From assembly GCF_028389875.1 (NCBI RefSeq), contig NC_084663.1, positions 160,795,801 through 160,859,800 on the forward strand: a stretch of 64,000 bases of DNA. Reading direction: 5' to 3'. Under the pieces are notes generated by a model. The model saw nothing but the letters and a program-made list of their open reading frames with translations. It did not search any database and had not been told where the DNA came from. The translations under genes and the position numbers were made by a program. The stretch is from Rhea pennata. Lineage: Eukaryota > Chordata > Aves > Rheiformes > Rheidae. Shown here piece by piece: positions 1 through 10,652 of the stretch. Numbering within the stretch: position 1 is the stretch's first letter; the number at the start of each line of letters is the position of its first letter.

Positions 1-3000
1 GAGACCTTTTCAGCCTCTGGCTTTTCTGAGTAAGGAATGAACTGTTGCTTCAAAGCACTTTCAGTATTGTTACAAAGATTGTTTATGATGCTTTTATTTT
101 CCTTTTTCTTTCCTTTTTAAACTTGTTTGGCTGATAATATTTCAGACTGCTGTTGTCTGGAGTGGTAACCTCACTATAATAATTCTGGCATCAGTTCTGT
201 AGATAGTATGGGTTAAAGGTACTCAGATAACTCTTATCCTCATGGGTAATGATATAAATCCAAATTTACTTCATATCAAATTATAGAGGTACTCCTGCTT
301 AATAGAATATGAGGTAAAAATTTGAATTTATTTGATTATGATGTTACTTGGGATTTTTCAGTTCTTTCGTGTCTTCATTTGAGAATTTACACTGGGAGTG
401 ACATTTAAGTTCCCCCTTCAGATAGTCTTTTTCTGTTGAGACTTCTGAGCAGTTTTTGCAATTACTACCTCCAAATTCACAGAATAGTATTAAACACTGG
501 TAAACTGCTTTAAAAAATTACCCTAATACTCAATTTTAATGCAATACAAATGCCATTAAAAAAAAAAAAAAAGAATTACACAGCTATGAAAGATGATGGA
601 CTGGGAGACCCCTGGAATCTGACATCTTATCCCACAGAGAAAGTGCAGTACTGCAGTTTCACTTACTTTCTCTCATCGTTTTGTCTGAACCTCATATGAA
701 GAGGTAGTGGCCTCAATAAGGCAATTCCGTCTCTGTGCTCCTCCACTTGCTTATTATCCAGATCATTCAGTTATTTGTCAGGTCTGTGGAAGGATGATGG
801 AGAGTTTTGTGATAAACCCACAAGCTTTCAGGGAATTCAGACTGACACCATCACAACCGTTCTAGGAAATGGTCATCCTGATGATAACAGCCTTTGGTTG
901 CTATTGACCTGGTCTTGTTTTGAATAACAGATGAAAAGATTAAGATTGGTTTATAGTTGGACTTTTCTCCTTTGAATGTTAATGGATAGCATGCATATTT
1001 TATTCTTCCTGGGTACAACTCCCAATTGTTGATCAGAAATTATAAATTCAATTTAATTTCTTTAAAAAGTTTCTTCTGATGCATTTTTCTCAAGTTTGTA
1101 AGGGTAGATGCACTTAAGCATTCAAAGTGGTTAGGTAGGCTTTAGATTCAACCCACTTTCTTTGTCCAGCCTCCTCTACAGATAGCACTGAAAAAGTAAA
1201 AAAAAAAAAAAACAAACCAAAACAAAACAGAAGTTTGCATAAAAAATGCAGTGGCAGAATGAAAAATGCACAATATTCCACCATCATCTCAGAATTTCTG
1301 ATAGCTTGTTTCTCTGGCTTTAGATCCGTTATTTGTGCAGCATCACAACATAATTAAAATTTGTTTTGATAAAAATTCACACTCCTTTCCAGAAAAAAAC
1401 GTTGAAACAAAAACAGATTTTTCTACCTTATGATAGCTCATTTTTCAGTTTCAAGCTACTGTTAAGTGCCCTTTTGAAAGAGAATGCATATGCAATGACA
1501 CTGTCTTTAAGTTACATGAATTGTACATATCTTGTTGATCTAAAGGAAATGTTGAGGAAGTGACCAAATATAAACAGAAAATTAAATAGACTGTGTCTAA
1601 ATCAGCATTTTGGCTTGGAGCATTAATGCAGTTTTGAATCAAATTCAGCAATTGTTCACACTTACCACACATTGGTGCATATGAGGAATGATTTTGGTGT
1701 ATTCAGACTAGATTTCTTTCAGAGAAACTAAAGCAGAAGCATCACACCAAACGCTCCCCAAATGTGCTCCAATCCAATGAGGGGTGTCCAAACCATCACG
1801 CCCAAACCAGACTTCAGACAGTTTCAAATCACATGTGTATGAGACATTTGGTCAAATGCAACAGATTAGACTTATTCTGAATAAAAACTCCAAAACCCCA
1901 TCTATTGTAGATGTAGGAGACTCAAGATCTGGCAGTGGATCTATTGATCTGCTAACATGCCAATAGCCATAGTTTTCTTTGCATATGTAGACCTGGTACA
2001 CTTAGGAGGAGGAACATGTTTGTAAGTTTTTTGCAGACTGATGTAGCTGAGCTCCACCTGTGCTCTGAGACAGTCATCACAGTGGTTGACTGAACTGCAG
2101 CAACTAAACTTTGCCAGAAGACATGCTAATCATCACACCAAAATTGCTATAACATTTTCTGTGTGGCTCAGTGTGCAGGCTAGCTCATGCCTACCTGCCA
2201 AAAACCCTGCACTCATCCTCAGGGCAGACCTCCATGAGGGCTCACTGTGATGCTGCACAGAGATTTCTTCCAGACTAGGAAAACACTTTGCAGATATACC
2301 GCCAACAGGCAGTTCCCAGGTCCAGGGCCTGTTCTGCTATACCTCAGAGGAACATTCTGATGATGGCATGCAAGATTATACAATGCTATCAAATTTCAGC
2401 CAAATCAGGACTATAGGTCACGCACTACACAGAGATGTCTGGAAAACAGATGCTTTTTATAGCTCTAGTTATCTAAATGTATGTGAGTTGCTGCCTTTTT
2501 TGCATTATTGAACAGAAATCATGGAAAATCAGCTTCAGATAGGAGATTAAGATAATCATGACTTTAGTGGGTACAAGAGACTCAAAGATATTTTGCAAAC
2601 ACACTTAAAATTGCAACAGCTCTAAAACTACAATGAATACCTGGCACAAAGAGTCATTTCTGTCAATATACATAGTGTTCCCCTTACTGTTGTTGATGGG
2701 ATATTCAGAATAAAATTCTGAACCTTATTCATTTTTAAGCCTATTGGTGGATTACTTTCAGTAACTCAGTTTTACAAAACAATTCTAACAAAACGCACAC
2801 AGCATAGCTCTTTATGGCAATATATTTCCTATTCATACTTATTTTGTAGTCCACCCATCTTAGCATATAAAAGGAAAAACAGTTTCACTACTGAGAACTG
2901 TCTTTCATAACAAATATTATAACTCAATACTTTCCCCCTAGGTAGGAAAATGAATCCTTCCTTGTTAAAAAAAAATCTCTGTTTTCATTTCACTCTTTTC

Positions 3001-4800
3001 TCTTTACCAACCAAACTAGAGATGAGCAAACTTCAAACATATGTTCAGTATTTCAGTTAAATATCCACTAGTATGTTTGAAAAAGCCAAACTTCAAACAG
3101 GTCAAAAGACAGTTTTATCTCATGATACAACTTCAAAGGACATTTACCAGAAGACCCACTCATTTGGACAGAGAATCTTTTAGACTACAAATGACAGTTC
3201 AAGCACACATTCAAGTCCTAAATTCCAACGCCCAGTGTTAAATGCTTTACCATCCCTAGAGCCAATGTGCAAAGCTCCTCATTCTCTTCTTCTCTCTTCC
3301 AGTAAGTTCAACTGCTTGCCTATAGTTTCTTATCAGACTTAGCATCATTGTAAGAGTAATTCCTGTAACAGTTTGTCCAAAAAAATAGCATTATTCCTGC
3401 AGAGTGGAAAGGACTGGATGATTAAGCAGCGAAATTTCCTTCTTGCACATTTATTCCTCTGAAGCAAATGAGGGCAAACTCACAAAATGATTCAGTACAT
3501 ATTCATCTCCCATATAAGTTAAATTCTGAATGTAACCTTGAAATACATTCTAGCTACTTAAAATTGATCTTACTTCTCTAAATGTCACACAACTAAAAGA
3601 AAAATAAGGAAAACATAAGTTCAATAACTCCTGACTGTCCTAGGCCAAGACAACTCTTGTTCATTGTTCTAGAGATATTCACTGAAATGGAAGTCACCAG
3701 CCAGAGGTTCAAAGTCATCATGTGACTCAAGGCATTTTAAGGAGATGTGCAGGAACAGAAATGTCATAGCCAAGGCAGTTTGCTCCAATGCAACACAATG
3801 GATGAACAAAGAGTTCAGTATGGTGAAAACTCCTGCCCTCGGCAATTCTTCAAACACATTTGCTGCACAAATGTTAGCACTTCCTTGTTGTTTTTGAGAA
3901 TGAGTCTTAAATCAGTCAAGATAGTCATATTAGAATCAAGTAAAAATTAGCACCTCCCAGTCCTGATGTGACCTCATCTGGATTCCTGTGCATAGTTCTG
4001 CCCACCCATTCTTCAGACAGAGAAGTTTAAGTTCCAATAGTTGCAAATGATACTCAGATAATCCAGGGAATTTAGAGCTTGTTCTACAAAAGGAAATTAA
4101 AAAGGGTTGGATTGCTTAGTCTAGCAAAACGATGACTATAGGGGAACATGATTCGTGTCATATGCTTGGGTTCATTCCAAACTCTGTCAATTCTGCCCAG
4201 CTGGCCAGAATTGCTAACTGGCTAACAGGCAAGCTAAACAGATCAAAGTTCTGCTGGAGCCTGTCCAACAGTGGCCTACTGATGTGGATCTGTCTTGCCT
4301 ACCTAGCAAAACTTTTAAGTTCCTTAAAACTCATAAAAACTTAATACCTGAACTTTCTCTCTCTCTGTCAAATTCAGCTAAAAAGCTGGCAGATTGAAAA
4401 GGATTAACTGACAGGTAGATAGACAGTATCAATAGTTTCTTAGGAAACCAGGCAAAAGGGACAGCTGTGAACACCTTATTAAAAATGTATAGTGACAGTA
4501 AACAGTACTTAAACAAGAAAACGATGGTGAGACAGAAAGGTAAGGGAAGAGCAAGAGATATTTGCGTGCATTGAATAAGCCATGAGAGACAACAGCTCTT
4601 TTAATACTTTGATCAGCAGTAGCAGTATATTACATTTTGAGTTTCTCTATTTAACACATACAGACTGCAAGAATATAATTGCATAAAAGATACAATAAAA
4701 AACATACTGTATTATTACTTTAAATTACAATGGTCATAGTTTGAGGAATTGCACTGAGAGGGTTAAAATTAGCAATCTTGTTAGTAAGTCTAGGTGCAAT
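1..4800. other. AT-rich non-coding; probably MBNL2 intron 1
   Basis: No coding exon, RNA gene or recognisable repeat beyond short A-runs. All frames are short and lack family resemblance. The intron assignment follows only from the inferred MBNL2 promoter at 10.4 kb. Confidence 0.4.
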
Positions 4801-4807
4801 CTAGTCT

Positions 4808-4900
4808 GCCTAATTTAGGCACCTTTATTTTAGCATTTAGGCACTTTTAAGGGGACTGTTTCATTAAGACTTCTCTCTAGAGAGAGAAATAGGTGCCTTC
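4808..4900. repeat. Possible relic of a palindromic TTAGGCACCT-type amniote repeat
   Basis: TTTAGGCACCT at 4813-4823 and TTTAGGCAC at 4836-4844 face AAATAGGTGCCTT at 4887-4899 in inverted orientation. Similar strings occur at 16455-16475 and 17040-17051, the latter just after GATCCTCAAAGG. Together they recall a palindromic MITE-like amniote repeat whose arms read GATCCTCAAAGG and TTTAGGCACCTAA. The assignment is from memory and weak. Confidence 0.35.
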
Positions 4901-7900
4901 AAAGACCTCCAGAAACTTACTTCTTAAAGATCTTAGGCTCTTATTTTAGGAGTGGTAGTTCAACAAGCATCTAAAAGTCAAATACCCAAGATTTTTGGAC
5001 TGAACCTCCCCTTCCAGAGAAGTTTGTTTTCAATTTATTTGAATCAGTAGCTTATTGATTGCAAGAAAGCACTTACTTTCATTATTTTTATATTACTATG
5101 AACAGCACTGTGTCTTGGTCCCCTACATTGTGTAGATCCCTCCCATGTACATTCAACATTTCAACATCCCAGTGGAACATTTCAATTTATTTAAGCAGTT
5201 GGTTTGAAAGGTTGAAGGAATGATCAAACAGATTAACTTTCAGCTGCTGCCATTCGTGAGTTTCCACACAGAAAGGTTGTACTTTTTTCCCTTACATGTC
5301 ATGAGGGAATATGATTCTTTTTCAGTCACATTCATTTCCAAGGAACAAGTCAAAAGTTTGCACAGCCTACCAAACTGGAATGACTTGTAGTCAAGAATTA
5401 AATTCTATTTGAAATACTCAGGCATTATGAGTTTACATATGGTTATAATCAGTAAGCCCATTGGTGCAACTTTCTCCTAGTGGCCAGGGCTTAATTAGCG
5501 CTAGGTACTGATTGCAACAGATTGTTGCAATCATCTGACACAGTAGCAAAGGCCAGACTTTCTGGCGGGAAAGAAAGCAATAAGAAACAGTAAAGGAGGT
5601 TTTTGTGAGGCATGGAGTGGGTCCTGCATTACCTGCAATAGGAGGGCTGACAGATGGGGGACTTCTACATCATTTGTGTGCAGCAACATGGGTTCCGCCC
5701 CCCCCCCGACACACCCACACCCCACAGCAGAGAGGAGCTGAAGAAAGAAGAGCACAGGGAATCCTATGTGGCGAGCTGCAAAGTTGTCGTGCATCACATA
5801 AATCAGCAGGGTGGTGTGCATCATTCCAGGTAGCTAGGGGCCACTTGCCATCATATCGCTGCAGAGGGTCGCATCTCTACAGCCAAAAAGACTGTGATTT
5901 CCACATTTTTGGGAAATTCTAGTGGTGGTTGTCTTCTGGATTTCTACCAGAAAACCTGGAAGAGTAATGGTGAATGTAAGTACAAAGGCCTCACATTTCT
6001 GTCTGTTTGATAAATACATCCCCATGAAGAAATCCTATGGAAACACAATTGCAACTACAGCCTGACAAAGGTTTGGTTTTTTAAATCAGTGGAGGCTTTT
6101 CCACAAAATCCTATTTCCTAAAAAAAAAAATTAAAAAGGGGAAATAGACAGCCCCCAAACCATTCTTTTCTCTCTTCTCTTTAGTCCTTCCCTGCTATAT
6201 TCAGCCTAACGGTATAGAAGTGAATCCAACTTTTTATTCTGCACTGTTTTGCAGTCTAGTTCTCACACTAAACCTTGCTAATTTAACAGATGCTTCCAAC
6301 TCACTCCAGGCCAGTAACTGGACCTGTGCGGGAAGATCAGTGCATTGCCGTAAAGCCCACTGAACTGGACTGCATTTCAAGAGTGGGTCTACCCCAATCT
6401 TGAAAGGGTTGGGGCACCTTAACTCTGGCACGCTCTTTCAAGGGAATATAACGCATTTCAAGGAATATATTTAATCCTTACAATCCTAGCACTTGTATAA
6501 GACATTAAAGTGTGCACAATATGGCGTAGTCTTGCCAAATGGACTGGATGACCCAACATAATGAATACCTTCCATTTGTAACATCTATAACAATGCTTAT
6601 AATTCAGGCACTTGTGACAATGATCTTTACATGTTGTATTTTGGATTAGCTGTCCAAGCGATCTCCTTCCCAAGTATTAGCAGACAGAATAATAATAGCT
6701 CATCATTGTAGATGGCAGCAAGCATAAACAGTAGAGACATTAATTATCACCCTCTTGGTTTACAGCACAGCAAACACTATTAAAATGAAAAAAAAAAAAA
6801 AACCTAAGTACAGGATGACTCTTCATTATCAAAGCTTAATTTTTTACCAAAAGTGACCTACAAGTGAAAATAAAGATGAGATTATGCCAAACTTGGTTTC
6901 TTTATCTAAAAAAATATTTTTGATGTGCCAATAGATTACATTTGAAATTTGTAATACGTGCAGAACAAAAAGGATGATGATCTAAGATGTAGCAGTAGAA
7001 AGTGAGCATAGGAGGAAGGAAAGGACTCATTTACATTGTTTAACTGTTTTTCTGTCTATTAGCAGCTACCAAAAAATCCTCCAAGTAAGGACAAAAGCAC
7101 AAATGGCATAAAACATCACTTACATCTCTGTTAAAACACTGAGAATAGCTGATTATCTTTTGATTCGCATACACAGTAGACTCTGCTTATCTCTTCTTTG
7201 CCTTAGTTAATTTTCTTACTTTCATTACATTAATAAATGTGATATTTATGTTATAAATATTTTGGGTCTTATTGCAGGGAAGGCTTTCATAACTGTAGTG
7301 ATTTTTTCATATAAAATCGATTTATGGCAATTGAACTAGTGTTACAACCATGAAAAATACAAGGTGCTCTATCTGTATTATGCTTTCCAACTTTATTATT
7401 ATTTCTGGATCTTCTGACAATGATTAGATGATTTTAGACAAGATTTTAGTATAGTTAATAAGAATATCCCCTTAGCTCTGAAGTCTCCCCTTGAAAGGCA
7501 TGGATTAAGGAATCCTCTCTCAAAAGCAGATGTAATTAAAGATGAGGCTATAGAGATTCACTAGAAACATTTAATAGTGATGGGAACAAATTGAACTTAA
7601 ATCATATAATGCGACTTTACTGTAGAGATTTCCCAATGCCAAGACTGCATCTTTAAAGACATCTGCAAGAATTCTGTTTTAACAGTTTCATCTATTTTCA
7701 ATTTTCTATTTGTAACCCTGAAGTTGACTAAGGATGTTTGCTTTTAAAAAGATGCACAGAAGCCACTTGGGAAGAGCATGAAAAATCTTTTATCCCATAG
7801 AAGATTGGACAGTGATTCAATTGACCAGGCACAGTATAAACAAATTGCTGCTATACCACATCAGCTCTTCCAAAACTGAACTATGTGATTTATTGGATTG

Positions 7901-8704
7901 TATCTTTGTGATCTCATACTCTAGGTTTCCAAGCCTAATGATTCTTCCTTTGCCTATTGTTGCAAGCTTCTAATAGCCTCTATATATCTGACATTTGATA
8001 TATATACAAACCAACTCAATTTAATTTTTTAATGCAGTGCTCTAGCTCCACTTTTCAACATATCTAACGTCAAAATTCAGATGAAAGATCTCAAAATTCT
8101 TTCTTGATTCCAGAATAAGAGTTCCGCTGCACAAAAATACATACACAACAAAATACATTAGGGGCTGGAGGAGTTCATGAAAGGTGTTCAGTTCGGATGT
8201 TATCCATCTGTTCGTTTATAACAGATACAGAAACTTCTGCATAAAGCTTGTTCTTCTAAACCCATAATTTGTCATTCTTAAGAAAGGCTGTAATTTAAAA
8301 AGATCTATTTAATGGCATAAGATAGCACTGCTGCTGAAAGAAGGGGTCATCACTCTCAACAGCTCATTCCCACCTCTGTGTCGCTGCCTCCCTTTTGCTG
8401 ACACAGCTATTTTTGCAGCTACATGCTCAATTAGACCGGAGATACGGTTTAGCTGTGTATCAACTTGCAGCCCAGTCAGTCCCCCATTCCAGCTCATTGT
8501 ATAGGCACACAAACGTGACTATAAAGCGGAAAATGAGCATCTGTAGACTAGTGAAAACTTATTCTGGCTTAAAGAGTTCCCCAAATTACAGACTTTGCTA
8601 AAGGCCACATGCAGTGATGGCTACTTAGGCTAGTCAAGTCCTGAAAAGACCCTCAGGAACATCAAACAGACTTTACTTAGGTAAATAGATAGCATAATGG
8701 CATA
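4901..8704. other. Non-coding; nothing recognisable except a GC-rich patch at 5.6-5.9 kb
   Basis: Mostly AT-rich. Around 5600-5880 there is a GC-richer patch with C10 at 5698-5707 and open frames on both strands (105 aa +, 97 aa -), one overlapping the other. Neither resembles a protein I know. It may be an old transposon piece. Confidence 0.4.
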
Positions 8705-9300
8705 CTGAGCTCAATGTTACTAAATACAAGGTAATTCATGTGTGAGGAGAAATTTAATTTTTCAGGATTTTTATTCAGAGAAGATACCCGCCTACCACTA
8801 TGGGCAGCTCAGATGAAGACCCTTCTTCAGTATGCAACTGTAGTTCAAAAACAAAACCTATTATTAAAATGCCTGAGAACAGGACAGAGAAAAACACCTG
8901 AAAATACTACAAGCCCATTGTATAAGCAGAAGTTCATGCTCCTGTTTAATACAGGTTGCAGAAGTGATTGCTCCCTCACAGATAGAATACTGTACAAAAC
9001 AAAGGGGGTGGGTATTAAAAGAAAGGCAGTAAGAGTCATTAAGAATGGAGAAAAAACTTATGAATAGAGATTGAAAAGATTGGGATCGTTCATTTTGTAA
9101 AGAAGATAGTTAAAAGTGAACATGATAATAGTATTTAAAGTAACAAATGGTACGGGGAGAGGTAGATAAAAAGCTTTGTTGAAACAGCTTTGTTCCCTTG
9201 CTCAACACAAGACTAACGAGACATTCAGTGAAATTGCAAGGTAGCAAATTAAAAACTGATAAAAATTAACGCTTTTTAACACAGTATGTAATTAGAGGAC
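8705..9300 (+). mobile_element. Ancient CR1/L3-type LINE relic, 3' portion
   Basis: The sequence follows the 3' part of old amniote CR1/L3 elements: a segment before the RT C-terminus (AAATACAAGGTAATTCATG), the segment with CTATGGGCAGCTCAGATGAA, and the end of ORF2 (AGATTGAAAAGATTGGGATC). The late region with GACATTCAGTGAAATTGC and AAAACTGATAAA follows. Many indels break the frame; the 109-codon frame at 8738-9067 is a fragment of it. Divergence is high, so insertion predates modern birds. Recognition is from memory of the consensus. Confidence 0.7.
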
Positions 9301-9386
9301 ATGGTGGTGAGGCAGGGGGTTGGGAGGTTTGAGCACAGGGGGTAACTGGAGGTTGCGTCTCAGTGAAAGAACAAGCTACTTGCCAC

Positions 9387-9460
9387 ACAGCGTAGCGTAA
9401 AAAAGCGTGAATTTAGGCAGTTATTACGGAAAAAAGGATTGCCACCAGTTGCTACGCTGT
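9387..9460. repeat. Spaced 10-bp inverted repeat in the island shore
   Basis: ACAGCGTAGC at 9387-9396 is exactly inverted as GCTACGCTGT at 9451-9460, 54 bp apart. Each arm contains CpG and an RFX/X-box half-site-like GTTGCTA/TAGCG core, in otherwise AT-rich DNA just left of the island. It could be a paired protein-binding site or a chance repeat. Confidence 0.4.
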
Positions 9461-9503
9461 TAACACGCTCTCTGTCCAGCCTTGTAGCCCTCCATCTGCT
9501 GCC

Positions 9504-9880
9504 TTGCTGAGGGGATTTGAATTAAATAAACAGCAGAACTGCCGTTTTTTTGACTGGGGCGGGAGTTGTCTATTCCAAGGACATCAGCCGCATTCACGTT
9601 ATGGGACTGAACGCACACAAACACCCATCCATGTGAAAGGGGATTTGCTGAAGAATGAGTGGCAAAGGGACTTTCGTGGCAGACAGAAAACATACATTAC
9701 CTCAGTGAGTGTCTGTTCTGCTTCACTGCCGTGTCTGGAAATCGAGGCCAGTTTGAGGCATCTGGCCCAGGTATGGGGGCAGATGAGTCAGCTCTGTTTT
9801 TTCCCAACACTGGACAAGCAGCACAGTCCAGAAATACATGAAGTCATCATTATGGATTATTTTGGGTACAAGAGGTAAGG
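9504..9880 (+). other. CpG-island shore with open frame and strong + strand splice donor
   Basis: A 124-codon frame (9504-9878) runs into AGAG followed by GTAAGG, donor at 9874/9875. The encoded sequence resembles no family I know, and its composition is not clearly protein-like. The useful signal is the donor next to the island: it would suit a divergent non-coding transcript on the + strand. Treat it as a possible lncRNA exon at most. Confidence 0.2.
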
Positions 9881-10477
9881 TTGTGTTTGTCAGAGCTAAC
9901 AGAATTAAGAGAATTAAATTAAAACAAGCAAACAAACAAACAAAGAAAACCCTGTAAAATGCCTCCTGGAAAACAACGCAGCATTTCAGAGCAGACTGCT
10001 GACAGGTGACATTACTCCCCCATCGCCTGCTAAGGACGAGCGAGCCGCAGAGCTACGCTGCGCACGGCGCGGGAGGGTTTGGCTCGGGTAATGCCCTGCT
10101 CCTGGTCCCCCCCCAAGCCGGGCTGCCCACAAGGCGAGCGGGGGCCCAGCGCTCGCAGCCGCTCCGGGGAAACCCGCCAGCGCCGACGCACCACCGGGAA
10201 CGAAACCGCTGGCGAAGGCGAACTCGCCGGCGGGGGGATGGAAACGGGGTTTTTAACAAGGCAATTTCTGTGCTGGTAGCAGCGGGCCGCGGCGCCAGGT
10301 CCCCCCCAGCGCTGTCCTATGTGGGGCCCTCGCCGCGCCCCACAGTGGCGGGCGAAGGCAGGCGCCGGCCAGCCCCCAGGGCCGGGCGCGCTCGCTGCCT
10401 GCGCCATTGCGCCCGCCCCGCCGCCATTTCCCCTCCCCGCGGGCGGCGGCAGCTCCCGCTGCGGGAGCGGGCGGGCG

Positions 10478-10556
10478 TCCCTCCTCCTCCTCCGCCGCCT
10501 CCTCCTCCTCCTCCTCCGCCGCCGCCGCCGCCGCCGCCGCCTCCCCCTCGCCGCCT
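10478..10556. repeat. Compound (TCC)n/(GCC)n trinucleotide tract inside the CpG island
   Basis: Runs of TCC alternate with GCC: about five TCC, two GCC, about seven TCC, about nine GCC, then imperfect CTC/GCC. On the minus strand it reads as GGC/GGA units, so a leftward transcript starting in or right of the island would carry a CGG/AGG-type tract in its 5' leader. Such tracts form G-rich secondary structures and are length-polymorphic. Confidence 0.9.
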
Positions 10557-10640
10557 GTGGGCGCAGCCCGCTAACGGCTGCGCTGCCTCCCTCGCAGCCA
10601 CGGCGCCCTGCGAGCGGGAGGAGCCTGGGCCTGGGGCGCC

Positions 10641-10652
10641 CTCACCGTGCCG
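10641..10652 (-). other. Candidate minus-strand splice donor in the CpG island
   Basis: Read on the minus strand, CACG is followed by GTGAGG, with the intron starting at 10645. It is a good donor and could end a non-coding first exon of a leftward transcript that starts at roughly 10.7-10.9 kb. It is a motif match only; a transcript would have to confirm it. Confidence 0.3.

Noticed and set aside
5531..5922. Opposed 97- and 105-codon frames in a GC-rich patch
   Set aside because: Considered a transposase remnant, but no motif could be recognised.
1..10000. MBNL2 zinc-finger coding exon on the minus strand
   Set aside because: Looked for CCCH-finger peptides in the listed frames and found none; only the promoter is inferred.
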